From positions 1 through 64,000 of the forward strand of contig ARYC01017801.1 in the NCBI GenBank assembly GCA_000711775.1: a stretch of 64,000 bases of DNA. Reading direction: 5' to 3'. Each line of letters starts with the position of its first letter. The stretch's first letter is position 1. This document shows, one piece after another, positions 33,401 to 45,982 of the stretch. Made by a program: the position numbers and the translations under genes. The DNA comes from Oxytricha trifallax. Its lineage: Eukaryota; Ciliophora; Spirotrichea; Sporadotrichida; Oxytrichidae. The notes under the pieces were generated by a model. The model did not search any database. It saw only the letters and a list, made by a program, of their open reading frames with translations, and was not told the DNA's origin.

Positions 33401-34986
33401 TTGACAAGAATGAGACCGAAAAATATTTAAAAAAAACCTTTGACTACAATCCAAGAGCAGAAGCTGTACTTGTGATGTACATTCAAAACAATATCTTAAA
33501 CAACTTACTTAGCAGAGATCAAATAGGTTGCTTATCCTATATCTATGATAAAATATTCATTCAACAAAAATAATGTCTTGTATTAATCACAGGAGGAGCT
33601 GGTAATGGAAAGAGTCATATGATAAAACTTTTGCATGCTTTCTTTGTATATGTAATGGGATATAACGTTGCTCTTACAGCATCAACAGGAATAGCAGCAG
33701 GAAACATTAATGGGCAAACAATTCATTCACTTATGAAGATACATGAGAAGATGAAAGAAATGAAACACATAGATCCACTATCAGAACTACAGAAGACAAA
33801 AAAAAGCATTTAAGTACTGATCATTGATGAAGTTTCTCTTCTAACAGAGTCAAGTTTCAACCAAATAGAAGCAACGTGCAAAGTATCTGAACTAAGAAGC
33901 TTCTCAAGATAAAATATTTTAGGAGGCAAACACATTATCCTATGTGGAGATTTATTATAAACATAGTGTGAGGGTACAGCTTAATAAGAAAAAACATTAT
34001 AAAATTGCATGTGCTATGGTGAAATATTCTAGTAAAATTTTGAGTGGACAATTATAAATGAAAACTTTAGGTAGAATTAAGATGTAGACTTTTTAACGCT
34101 TCACAGAATCAGAGAGAATAAATACCTCCCATATGATATTGATGTACTTAAACATGGAGAAGTTGATGAGGCTCATCAATCGATCAATGAAATTATTACT
34201 AATCCTGAGTATCATGTAATAGTGGGCAAGAAGTTTTAGGTACCAGAATATAACAAGTATGTGAATCAAATAAAGAAAGTTAATGAAGTGGTTATGATCG
34301 ATTCATAAGATTATAGAATAGAAGGTGAAAATATAACGAGTATTAAGAAAGAAAGCATTGATGAAGAGGATATCAGAATGATTAAAAGACTAAATTAGTC
34401 CAAGCATGTTAACTTGTCTTAATTAGTTTAATTTCACATTAATGGAAAGATCACGATTACTAGAAACTTTGATTTGCACTTCCACATGGCGCAAGATAGA
34501 TAGCAATCCTTCTAGAAGTAGGACAAAACAATAAGTATTTAAAAATAAAGAATTAAAAGACAGGAGACATTCGATATTTAGGTCGGCATCAAGATAAAAT
34601 ACTTTATGAAGGTAATGATGAAAAGTTATAAAGAAATCAGTTTGCAGCAGTAGAAGCATATGGAAGCACAATACACAAGCCATATTGACTTACATTCAAA
34701 GGTATATTCATAGATTGCAGTTAAATATTTGGCAAAGGACATGTTAGAAGCATACAGTAGCATGGGAAAAAACTGGATTAATCACATAAAATGATTAGAA
34801 GATAATAACGTTGTTTAGATGATACTTGATTAAAAAATAAAAAGTTATGATTAAGAAAAGATTCAAGAAATATACAACAAACTTAAAGATGTCGATTTTA
34901 ACTTAATAATAGAATCTGGTTATCAAAGACTCTTCAGGACAGACAAAGAACAAGAGTAGTTGTAAGAACATTCATAATATTTTTGA
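30447..34986 (+). pseudogene. Helitron H3 Rep/Pif1-helicase, frameshifted
   Basis: Divergent relative of H1/H2. N-terminal zinc finger CAQC...CYYC (about 30646-30830) followed by MPQPEQLKKLK, matching H1's PQPEELKRLK. HUH motif GPPHLHVLIWL (about 32160-32192), Y2 motif YIIKYVSK (about 32508-32531) with both tyrosines, Pif1 Walker A GGAGNGKS (about 33592-33615), Walker B IIDEVSLL, GGKHIILCGDLLQ, and a decayed STIHK...FKGIFIDC motif (about 34668-34725). Frameshifts near 31150, 31530, 31630, 32385 and 34497, and a TGA in the HK..QG motif (about 34687), make it inactive. No USP domain follows in the same frame; a separate USP-like ORF starts at 35437. Confidence 0.85.
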
Positions 34987-35039
34987 AATAAACTGAAATT
35001 AAATTATAAATTAATCAAATATATTAAAAAATGGAAAAA

Positions 35040-35345
35040 TGACTGATCAGTATCCTCTGTGTCATTCAACATTAATGTAAGTTACAAAAAACATATCTAA
35101 CATTTTATTTTTACAGGTGTTGCACCTGGCAAGACTGAAGGCGTCAACGAAGAGGGAGTTTAGGAAGCAGTAGACAGAAGGGCACAAGAGGAGTATGGCG
35201 ATGAATATTACGATGAGGAGGAAGGAGACGAAGAAGATGAAACGTTTTTTTGTAGATTTACATTTACTATTGTTACTATTACTATTGCTATTATTATTGA
35301 TTAATTTTGTAATTCACTTTATTTTCTATAAAATACATCATGATT
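35040..35345 (+). other. Candidate 40-nt intron and acidic exon
   Basis: 35077-35116 begins GTAAGT and ends TTTTTACAG, a good intron. The following frame is strongly acidic (YGDEYYDEEEGDEEDE, about 35190-35240) and then hydrophobic (FTFTIVTITIAIII). Which frame upstream joins it is unclear. A TAA run at 35404-35421 encodes a Gln run just before the next ORF. Confidence 0.4.
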
Positions 35346-35436
35346 AAGAAGAAAATAAAGAACCAGAACTAATTTAAAAGATTGAGAATCTTTCCAAAAA
35401 ACGATAATAATAATAATAATAACCTGAAAGTGTAGT

Positions 35437-38400
35437 ATGAATGATGAGTTCAGTGATGACAGTGGCCCAAAGGATGACAGTCCATATGAAAGTTACAAGA
35501 GTAACTATGAAAGTTAATACAGTGGACCAAGAGATGATACTTCACTTGAAAGCGAGGAAGATGAACCAATTAGTTATAGTAGCGAATCTTAATTAGAGTC
35601 CTCTGAATAAGATGATGAAGATAATGGCTTAAACACTCTTATAAAAGACTTATTGTAACATATTCAGTAATCACCTCAAAAACAAATGCTAACCACTAAA
35701 TCAGTTGTGAAAGTTAATCCATTCTTTGTAAACCATCCAGTGCAACAGTAAAATTCATTCCAAGCAGCAATCAACCAGCAAAGATTCCTTTTATCAGATA
35801 GTACAACAATTCATGCTTACATGACTCACTAATGCATATATTCTACTTTGGGATCCCACCCACAATTCTGGAATTTCCGAGCGTTCCAGAATCATTCTGG
35901 AACGCTAGAATTAAAAATTCCAGCTTCGTGCTGGAATTTCAGGTAATTTTATTATTAATACATGATTACAATTTTTTATTGAAAATCCTAAAAATGATTT
36001 GTAATTTCAGATTTTTCTCATTACTTTAGGTTTAAAAATAATAATTTTATATTTTTTATATGTTTCAATTTTTCCATTTTTCCTGAAATTTTCTTGTGAG
36101 TTTTTATTTTATAACTTAAAAAATTTAGAATCGCATAAAATCGTTTAAATTTTATCATATTTTTTTCTCATTTATAATATTCTATTATTTTTTCTGTGCA
36201 AATAAGGTTTCGAATAATTCTTCGAATTTTGTCAATAATAAAAAATATAAATAACTCTCATAATTGCTAAACTAGTAAAATAATACTTACACTATATTAT
36301 TAATAAATAAATTACGACAAAAAAATAAATTTATATTTTTCATGCTCAAATCAGCTTATAAATTAAATTTAAGTCTCTAAGGATTCATATAAAAGAGATA
36401 TCATATACAAGTTCATAAACTTGTGTTTACATTCTATATTAAAAGTATATTTTTCACTAATATTATTGATTTATTATTAAGTTAATTACTTGGTAGATTA
36501 TCAACTTATAGTTGTCAAATATTATTTCTTTCTTTAAATAATAGTAAATGAATTTTTTCTTTATTCTATTAAAATAATTTTTATTATTTTTAAACCATTA
36601 ATTACAAAAAATATAAAAACTTGTAATAGAAAATTAATTAAAAAATAAAGATATTCAAGTTTTAATTTAATCATGTGGTGTACTATAGAAAATGACTAGA
36701 GAAAACATACTAAGTAGCGAAAGACCACATGTGTCCTACCCAAAGCAATCGGTGAACGTGCACGGTGTGAAACTAGTCAGTCAAGTAGATGGGGCAACTT
36801 CCTCTTGGACAGATAAAACTGGATCGCCAAAAGTCAAAGTATGAATGTTTGATTATCTCTATCTGGTTGACTTAAGCCCAGTATTAATTTCCGTTCAGTA
36901 TTAAATAATAATAATAATAATGATCATGTCGGTGATTAAATGGTTAACTCTTCTTCATTGTGATTACAAGAAATTATAATTGAGGAGTTTTTATGTTCAA
37001 TTCTATCAATATTTTAAATTCTTCAAGTATTAATTTTTAATCATTAAATAATTTTAACTTACATATCATTGCAGAAGTTGTTGAGCTTTCGAAAAATTTA
37101 TTTTTAATATTCAAGATTTCCCAATTTTAACTTGAAGTACCTTATTTAATTTAGTAATTAAAAACAGTAAAGGAATCGGACTTTATAAGGAAGACATCTT
37201 TATTATAAATTTAATTTCTGGGTAAGTTTCCCACACTCAAGGAAGTTTCCTGCATATTTTTCTATATGTAAAATGTTATTAATTTTACATAAATTAAATA
37301 ATTCAATATTTTTTATAAGAGGTTATATATTAAAGTATATTATTATATAAGTTAAGTTGCCCAAGAAAATAGTAATCGATTGTGTTAATAACACCATCAT
37401 AAAATATAATTGGATATTATCTTTTAACTAGAAGTACAATAATTGAAAGTGATTATATATTATAATCGAACTTTTATCCGACTACAAAGGAAATATAGAA
37501 ATATGATAGTAAGATAGTACCTGGAGTTTATATAACAGCTATTAGAATTGAGAACTCTTGAAAACATCTAAAATGCTTAAGAAATATATATAGTGGATTA
37601 ATTCCAGTCTAAATTTGTCTAAGAGTTCTTAGATGAACTTCTAATAAGAAATGCCGAGAATTAAATGATAATAGAGATATTAACTAATTGATTAATAAAT
37701 TAATAATAGTAATATCAATAATATAAATTGGGAAATTTGTTGTTTTTTGTCAAATAAATTAATTAAATAAATAAAAATAATGTTTTTAGTGCAATAATAT
37801 CTGTTAAAGATTTTTTTATCATTATTGTAAATGAAACTTCCCCAAAATTTTTTTTTACTTTCATTTATATTAAATGAAAAAAAATTATTATATTATATAA
37901 AAATTTATGTCAAAAAATTAACCACCAGCGATTCCAGAATAAGTTCTGGAATTCTAGCATGATTCAGGAATGATCGGAAATTCCTGAGTGGGGGTATCCA
38001 TACTTTGGAATATACAACAAAAATTAAGAAATCAAGTCAAATTAAGTAAACTAGTGTTTAAGACCATTAGTACAAAGTTGCACAGAACTAGACAAAATCA
38101 ATAAGAACATAGAGTATCTACAGTCAAATGATTTTTATGCATTGTGTGAAAGACAAATTAGAGCAGTATAACCTCTAAGAAGATAGATTGGTGGAAGATT
38201 TTATCACTTTGGTGATATAGAAAATTACTTCAAATAATCAAATCATTTCAAAGTAGGAATTAACAAAAGAGAATGGTGTAGCCTTGTACTTGCCAATATG
38301 ATGATACAGTAAATGAAGAATAAGCAAGTATCGAACTACAGTAACTTGTTAGCAATGACATTAGCCAATCAGTAATAGGATCACTTCAAGAAACAGATCT

Positions 38401-38818
38401 AATATGTGATCAATGTAATTAACAAACAATGACAAGAGAAAAGACTATAGTATTAGCCCCAGAATTCTTGAAAGTTAATAGTATTATGGCTGAACCAGTG
38501 TAAATAACAGTTAACATCAACATTCAACTAGACTTATTTGATGGAACATAAGCTGTATATGAGATAATTGGAATAATATATTTTGCATTCAGAACAGGAC
38601 CATTATCAATAGCAGACCACTTTACTTCAATATTGAGAGATGGAGTTCACAATGATGGAGAACAGATGAATGGAAGGTGGTTTTATAATGGTAAACTTAC
38701 AAACAATCGAAGAAATATGCATAAAGCATTTGACAAATTAAACAACTTAAACATAGGTCCTAACCCCCCTAGACATACCTTGATACCTTAGATAATCTTT
38801 TATAATAGAAAAAACTGA
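35437..38818 (+). pseudogene. USP-like protease ORF of Helitron H3, split by an insertion
   Basis: ATG 35437 overlaps the previous stop as ATGA. The N-terminal 130 residues are acidic and Ser/Asp-rich, then STTIHAYMTHQCIYSTL, a possible Cys-box, at which a 2,149-bp element is inserted. After it the frame resumes (EYTTKIKK, or in another frame NDFYALCERQIRAV). Past a shift near 38325 it shows SVIGSLQETDLICDQCNQQT (about 38364-38425), LAPEFLKVNSI, DHFTSILRDGV (about 38615-38648) and GRWFYNGKL, ending PQIIFYNRKN before TGA 38816-38818. CxxC, the His-box and the final FY.R agree with USP deubiquitinases. It parallels the C-terminal domain of H1/H2, but as a separate ORF. Confidence 0.7.
35852..38000. 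mobile_element. 2,149-bp hAT-like non-autonomous element
   Basis: Flanked by a perfect 8-bp duplication TACTTTGG (35844-35851 and 38001-38008), typical of hAT elements. Imperfect TIRs: GATCCCACCC...GGAATTTCCGA on the left, GGATACCCCCAC...GGAATTTCCGA read inward from the right, with repeated TTCCAGAA/TTCTGGAA half-sites. The interior is AT-rich apart from a GC-richer block at 36650-36920 that ends in an (AAT)n run and may be a SINE-like passenger. No transposase ORF. Confidence 0.75.
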
Positions 38819-38849
38819 TAAAAAATAATAAATGCATAAACATAATATA

Positions 38850-40445
38850 AAACACTAGAAAATAATAATAATAATAATAATTATAATAATATGATCATAT
38901 TGAGGTCTCTAGGGGCCCCCCATCAATAATATGTTTGATATATATAAGGGTCAAGCCCTTTTAAATTATGTGTTCAAGTGCTTGAACAACTGTCGTCTCC
39001 TGTCTATTTCGTCTATTAATAGTGTCATAGGTGGAGATGGAAAGGCTGAAGCTATGTCTATTAACCATATTCTCTAATATTTTCTTGATTAGATATCTTA
39101 AATTAACTGTGCCGTATTTTATCCCATTTATGCATTCGGTCTGAATCCTATTTTACTTTCATCTATAGTACTCCATAAGTGGTTGGAGAATAGTCTCATC
39201 CAAGTTGATTCCAGCAATTTTCTTGCTGCTGATGACATTGCTATAGGTCTAGTTTTCTGTATGACTGGGGTCGTGCTATCTGTTTTTGATAGAAGCATTA
39301 GATTTGCATCGTTGATCCATGGTGGTGGTTTCACTTTGAGGTTGATCCAGTTTTCTATGAATGATATTAATGGTAAAGCATTAAACTTCTTTCTTAGAAA
39401 TCTATCACTGAGGTTGTCTGGGCCGAGCGCTTTATCATTAGGGAAATTTCTGAGAGAGTCCGTAAGTAGTTTATGCCTTCTAGTGTATCTATAGAAGGCC
39501 GTTCCCATCTAGAATTAATCCATTTTTTTTCTCTTAGTGGTTTGTTGGGTAGTGCATCATAGAAGCATCTTGCATTCTATATTTCTAAAAATTATTTGAC
39601 CTTTACTTTGGATTGTTATATGTCCATATCTTAAAGTTAATTAACTACCTTAGCTGGTTTCATACCGATAGCTTTTTCTATGAATTTAGTTGCTTCTTTT
39701 GCATTGCCTTTCATCCAGAGGTCTTTTATAATTTAGGTATTATCATTCAAAGAATTTTATGTATGACTTTTTTAGACTTTTACTTAGGGTTTAATTTATT
39801 TATTGTTTTACCAATCTTATTCTAGTTACAAATGTGATTCTGCAATTTGTTTTGTTACGCACTTTGTTAAGGGGGCCACTTATTAAAAATTGAAACTTTT
39901 TTAAATTGCAAAGTGGTCTGAAGGTGAAGGAAAAATGTGCAAACTGGTATAACTGAGTGAGCCTAATTCAATGACGTCAATTGCATTTTGTGACGTCACG
40001 CCAATTCTTGTTACTAAATAGGTGTTCTAGAAATTTCTTGCCACGTAATTAAGATCTCCGGCGATTATGAATTTTGGGTCTTTGAGCTTCTTCTCTATTT
40101 CCACTATAAAAGCTTTTTTTAATTTTATAAACTGTTAGGAGATGTAGAGATTTGAGATTTTTAAACCAATGTCCATTAAGTTTAAGTCAAGTGATAATGG
40201 AAGTGATTCTAGGAATTCTATTCTGCCAATGGTTGATTTGACTAGAGTGATGGTTCCATGTTGACCGTCTGAAATTTTGGTTTCAGACGCATAAAGATTG
40301 TAGCCTGGGAAGTGAACCTTAGTGTTTCTAGCTTCTTACAGGCAGAAAATATGGGGTTAATGTTTTTAGATCGTCCTTAGTAAGAAACTTATGGACTCAA
40401 CTGATGATCCTCCCATATTCCACGACATGACTCCTAGTCCGTTTT
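38850..40445 (-). pseudogene. Decayed LINE (APE endonuclease plus RT fragment)
   Basis: The minus strand carries an endonuclease piece (DGQHGTITLVKS, then FIIAGDLNYVARNF at about 40010-40070) and a reverse-transcriptase piece with DKALGPDNLSDRFLRKK, RPIAMSSAARKLLE, IGFRPNA and LIDIASAFPSPP (about 38990-39450). The frame ends at TGA near 38957, so the catalytic FADD region and thumb are missing. A (TAA)n/(AAT)n run at 38860-38882 lies where a LINE 3' tail would be. It differs from the LINE at 61 kb. Its 5' side has TGACGTCA motifs (39970-40000). Long plus-strand ORFs here are antisense shadows. Confidence 0.75.
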
Positions 40446-40449
40446 ATTT

Positions 40450-41735
40450 TCGGTAATCATGTGTGATGTTTCATTAAGTTATTTTTTAACTTAATAATTA
40501 CACAAGAAAATGAAAATATCAAAACAATAATTAAAAAATCTTATATTTTAATACAAATCTCTTGTGTTAATTAATTTTAATGAAAAATAAATTTTAATAA
40601 TATCAATAGATCTTTTAAAATGATATCACTTATTTAACATTTACTAAGGTTTAATTTCAAAATGTTAAGAAAGAGACTTAAATATTTGATAAGTATAACC
40701 CTAACACCATAATAAAAGGTATCTATTAAGTTATCACTTACTAAATAACAATATATTTCAATATATTTTTTTTTAATTTGACAACAAAAAAAAAAATAAT
40801 TAATTGATATATAATAAATAATGAATCAAAAATTTAATATTAGAATTAAAAGTTAAAAAATAAATTTATAATAAAAACTTATTATTTCTTTATTTAATAA
40901 AAATTATAAAAAGAAATTATTTAAAAAGAAATTTTAATTGATTTGTTTTATTAATAAAATAAAAAATAATAAATATATATTTAATTTTTTATAAATATCG
41001 TAAATATATTTGTAGAGATTTCAATAAAAATAAAAATATCTAATAAATTGTAGAATACGAAAAGAATATATTTTATAAAATAATAAATGAATATAAATAA
41101 AGAAATCAAAAAGAATAATAACTCTAATAATAAAATTAATGAAAGGTTTTCCTTTTAATTTAATTTATCTTCTGATAAAAAAGTCCCAATTTCGATTCTA
41201 CATGTTAAACCTTTTCTATATCATATAATGCTTTGATTACATCATGTTTGGCCATTAATGAATAATAATTAAGTATTGCATACATATAATTTAAAAAAAT
41301 TACAAACCAAAATGTTAAGTATGGTAATTCATTGGTAAAATAATAATAAACTAATAGTAAGATAGCGAAAAAAGTCATATATTTTATGAAGCAAAGTCTT
41401 AAAAAAACTCATTTATTAATAATAAGGTCGAAATAAAGAAAGAATATATTATAAAAGAATTATTTAAATTTCAAAAAAAATAGGATAAAAATGCAAAAAG
41501 TGGGTTTATAAGAGTTTTGAACTTTTTAAAAAACAAAAATTTTATCATTAATTTTTATAATAAATCTGGTCATATTTCAAGAACCAAAAAAGTGTCAAAA
41601 CTCTAATTAGTCAGGTTTTAATCAGAATAAGCAAATTAGTAATAATAATGTTTTAAATAAACACAAAAAAGTCCAGTAAAAAATGGGCAAGTTTTTACCT
41701 ACCACTCTGTCCTCAAATCCCCTATTATTAATATA
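40450..41735. other. AT-rich, no gene seen
   Basis: More than 80% A+T, stops in all frames, poly-A/T runs, no clear repeat unit. The last 60 bp (CCTACCACTCTGTCCTC) are slightly GC-richer and lead into the C4A4-like edge of the H2 composite. Confidence 0.5.
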
Positions 41736-41736
41736 T

Positions 41737-41830
41737 CAAAACCCCAAAACCGGCCTGTAAGCCAAAGAAAACTCAACTTATTTATTTTTTCTCTAATATT
41801 TTCATTCATAAAATCAAGGCACAGATGTCC
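41737..41830. repeat. C4A4-like tract plus one minisatellite unit, left edge of H2 composite
   Basis: TATCAAAACCCCAAAACCGG, then CTGTAAGCCAAAGAAAAC, then an AT-rich bit ending AGGCACAGATG, which resembles 1085-1110. It corresponds to the minisatellite side of H1 but with a single unit instead of about 38. Confidence 0.75.
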
Positions 41831-41883
41831 GGAAATTTATTTTTTTCTTCTTTATGTATGAATATATTTTTTAATTTTTATTA

Positions 41884-44129
41884 TTGATAAAATAGATAAA
41901 AATAGGAAATTTGAGAAATAAATCAGAAATTTTAAAAGAATTTGAATAATAACAGCCAAGTATTTGAGATTAATTTAAATAAAATTTGGGAGCAAGTAAA
42001 CAGGATTCTAGTGTTTACACTGTTTACTGTTTAATCTTTAATTATATTTATTATTTTAATATTAAAAGTTTGATTAAATCATTAATTAAAAATAAACAGA
42101 TAAACAAGTAAACAGGCCCACATTTATCTGTTCCCTGTTTAAATACATAGGTTAGGGAGCAAGTAAACGAATAAACAGATGGTTCATAAGTGTGTTTACT
42201 GTTTAATTACATAGACTTGGGAGCAGATAAACAGACTAAACAGGGTTATACAATGTGTTTATTAGTTTAATTATATAATTAGATATAATTGTAATAAAAA
42301 AACTAAATGTTCAATCAAATGGATGCTGCTTTCTACATAATCTAATCGAACTAGATGCTGTAGCTCTTATATCCTTTTTCAAAGAATGCCGCCAAAGAAC
42401 TACAATTACAAGACTATATTCATACTATAGCTCTCCTTGGCTAAGGAGTTGGATAATTGGGTTGATCTCGAAAAAGACCTAATACAATCAAAGAAATGCA
42501 TTTCGCACATTTAGATTTACTTTGATGAAGGAGAAGATAGACTGTTCATGATTGTGAATTTAGTGCCAAACCACACTGGCCTCTATCGCAACTACTTTTC
42601 TAACTAGAAATACAGTGGGTTTAAGCTCTTAAGCAAATACGGGGTCACTGCGAAACATTCAGGCAAATCGAGCGAGGCAAATTTATTTGAAATGTTTCGA
42701 AATCTTCAGTTTACTTATGGGAAGGAGGACCAGTACTAGAACCATTCACGACCAATGAAGATCAATCAGTCAATTCAGTCCAACTCAAGAGATCCAAAAG
42801 AGATTATGTTGGTTAAATTCATATCAGGGTTTCTAAACGGGGATTTAAAGAGTGTTGGAGCAGTCCTATCGTAGTCATAGCGATGATGTGAGGACTCTTA
42901 TGATGATCGCTCAGCTTGAACCAAAGATGAAACAAAATGCACGGCAGATAAAAGAGTCAAATCTTCTGCACATCGAGTACACCCCGACGATCAAATCGCT
43001 CTAAGAGTATCTGTTAAAGAAGGAATCAGGAAAAGATAAGGTGCAGGAATGGGGGCTTGATGATTTTTAAAAGTTAGGATATGGAGAGGTTGTCAATGCC
43101 TTTTACAATTTGATAGTCTAGAAATAGCATTAGAAGATGAATGGAGTATGGATCGTTGGTCCTACAAATACAGGAAAGACTACAATAGCTGAGATGCTGA
43201 AGGAAATATTCATTTGCGATATTTTAGAAGACGGGGTCTCCCACTTCTTTGTGAAAGCAGCATTGGAAGATGTTGCCCCGCAGATTACCATGATGGATGA
43301 AATAAATCACTTGCAATTTTTCGGAAAAAAAGTAAAATATAGCAAGAATGAAAAAGTTCATAGAGGGGAGAGGCTACTCGGTTGATGTAAAGTACGGTGA
43401 AAGACAGATGGCATTCAAGAATACTTCAATTGTGATCACTACCAACGAACTGCCATTCGACGAGATGAGTAAAGTAGACGTTTACGCTTTCATGGAGAGG
43501 ATTACAGTCTGTAAACTAGAGATGCAGTCGTTTAGAAGAGACTAGCCATTCCCATTCAAGAACGTAGATTTAGCAAGGCATTTGTACAAGAGATATGTGG
43601 AGAGTAGTAAAGCAAATGAACACACGCACATTCCGATGATGAAAATGAAGAAGAAGATAATCTTGAGCAGCATGCGAGAAAGTCACATGGATCCTCGATG
43701 TCATTAGATTGAAGTGTAATTACAATTATATCTAATTAAATAATTAAACTAATAAACACATTTTATAACCCTGTTTAGTCTGTTTATCTGCTCCCAAGTC
43801 TATGTAATTAAACAGTAAACACACTTATGAACCATCTGTTTATTCGTTTACTTGCTCCCTAACCTATGTATTTAAACAGGGAACAGATAAATGTGGGCCT
43901 GTTTACTTGTTTATCTGTTTATTTTTAATTAATGATTTAATCAAACTTTTAATATTAAAATAATAAATATAATTAAAGATTAAACAGTAAACAGTGTAAA
44001 CACATAGCTAGAATCCTGTTTACTTGCTCCCAAATTTTATTTAAATTAATCTCAAATACTTGGCTGTTATTATTCAAATTCTTTTAAAATTTCTGATTTA
44101 TTTCTCAAATTTCCTATTTTTATTATTAA
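41884..44129 (+). mobile_element. Element C: SF3-helicase TIR element
   Basis: TA-flanked, 2,246 bp. Left end TTGATAAAATAGATAAAAAT; right end the same with a 6-bp loss and CAA changed to TAA. TIRs of about 400 bp (41884-42290, 43725-44129) are nearly identical and packed with GTAAACAG/CTGTTTAC and TAAACAGATAAACAG iteron-like motifs. One decayed gene lies inside. Confidence 0.85.
42303..43712 (+). pseudogene. Rep-like SF3 helicase of element C, frameshifted
   Basis: The N-terminal domain is recognisable by ISHIQIYFDEG and NYFSNQKYSGFK at the same spacing as in A and B. Then SLQEYLLKKESG (SLQEYIADLKKNG in A), Walker A GPTNTGKTTIAEML (about 43152-43193), Walker B PQITMMDEIN (about 43278-43308) and motif C SIVITTNELPF (about 43423-43458). 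Shifts occur near 42440, 42890, 43340 and 43640; the last frame (acidic NEEEDNLEQ) stops at TGA 43710-43712. An old, inactive copy. Confidence 0.82.
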
Positions 44130-45982
44130 TAGTTCAATGTACATTATTTTTATTTTACATTCATAAAGTTTTATATTTAGTAATTTATATTTAAATATTT
44201 ATTTTTAATAGATATTCTTTTTAATTAAAATTTGATATAATTAAGAATATCTGATATTGTAAACAACTATCAAATTAATAAGATTTCTAGAATAAATCTG
44301 AAAGAATAAGTATTACCTCATATTTTAATTTTCATTATAATTACTTACTTATAAGCAAGTGTGCTTTTTCTCCTCTCAATAACAAATTCTATTTAAGTTA
44401 TTCTAATATATTTATCTTTTATTTATTATTGTTTTATCCAAGCTGTCATGTCTCCACCATCTTTTTAATTGTAAGTTGTCAGTTAATTATCTATTTTTGA
44501 TGTAGCAAGTGAAATGTTCCCTTCCAATAACATAAGCTATGATTCCAAATAACTCATTTTTAATATTCACGATGTCAAGTCCATCCTTCAGTATTATATT
44601 CATATTTTCAAGACTAATTGTTATGAATAAATATCTAGGCAGTTATTCTATAACTTATTTAATTTTTCTTGTGCTCATCGTTCCTCCACAGTTATCATAT
44701 CCACTATGCATAGATTACCAGGTTTCCCAAGTCCTTTTACTTCGCCATCTAAATCTATTAGTTCCCTCATTACTTCCTAAGTTGACCAACTATTCATAAG
44801 GTCTCCACATTACATGCATTTTGATTCGTTGTAATATCTTATGAAATATAGTTCATTGCTATTTAGATATTGTTAGAGTTAGACTGTAAGTAAGTTAGTC
44901 TCCAAGTCTCTGTCTTATTATTTTTTTACAATTTTTTTATATTTAACACTAGAATGCATTTGAATAAATTGTGTTAATGTTAATTGCTCTTAATTGTTAC
45001 ATGCTTCAATTAGTTGTTAATTTTTATTACTAATTGCATTTCTTGATTCGTCATTTTTATAATATATACCCAAGTTGAATATTGTTAAGAAATAATTTTA
45101 TAAGCATGAGTTTCTGAACCATCTTATCCAAGGATATTCTTTTTTCTCTTTAACATGCTTTTTCTTTGGTTCTTACTTAATTATTTCTTAGATCTTAATC
45201 TTTTCACTTAAATCTATTTTAGAGAGATCCTCCATTAATTAATCTACAGCTGTCCTCTCTTTTATATCATGCTTTGATTCCTAGATTATTTAGATATCTT
45301 TCTAAGGATATCTCTTTATTGCACTTTCGATAACCAGTAGCGCGTTCTTTCTTGTTTCATCATTCAAGTATAATCCAACTACAACTTTTTAGTGGAATAT
45401 TAAGCTTTCATATACTTTCACAATGTATTCACTTATTATAATGCAAGATGGGTCAAAGTTTATCAAATGAAGGTCATCAGTATTTCTCACTCTACTAATA
45501 GCTGTGTAGAAGTGACCTGATTCAAAGAGATTCTTGCAATCAATAATCACATTATCAAGAGTTAATCCTTGTACTTTATGAATAGTGCATGCATAAGCTG
45601 CTGTTATAGGGAATTATTTTTTATATACCTTCTATCCATATATGCTATGTCCTTCAATTTGCCTTCCTAAGTATTAAACTTAGTTATTTTGCTGGTTTCT
45701 TATTTAAAGATAAGTAAAGTTTACTTCAATATCTATGATAATTGCTAAGCTCCCTTTTGCTTATTACAAGGTAATGTCACATTTTTAAGAATCGTTATTT
45801 TCATCCGAATGTATATTCTTATTTCTTGTCTCATAGTTCTATCTTCAAAGTTTAGTTACTTTCATATTATCTCATCTTCTTCGTCTATTGTTAGTTCTCT
45901 TATTAAATCACCATTCTGAATTGTATCAATTGCCATTAACACATATTTTTAGTTATTTAAGAAATTATTTTCTATTATACTA

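Noticed and set aside
39183..39494. Plus-strand 103-residue ORF
   Set aside because: It is the antisense shadow of the LINE reverse-transcriptase fragment on the minus strand.
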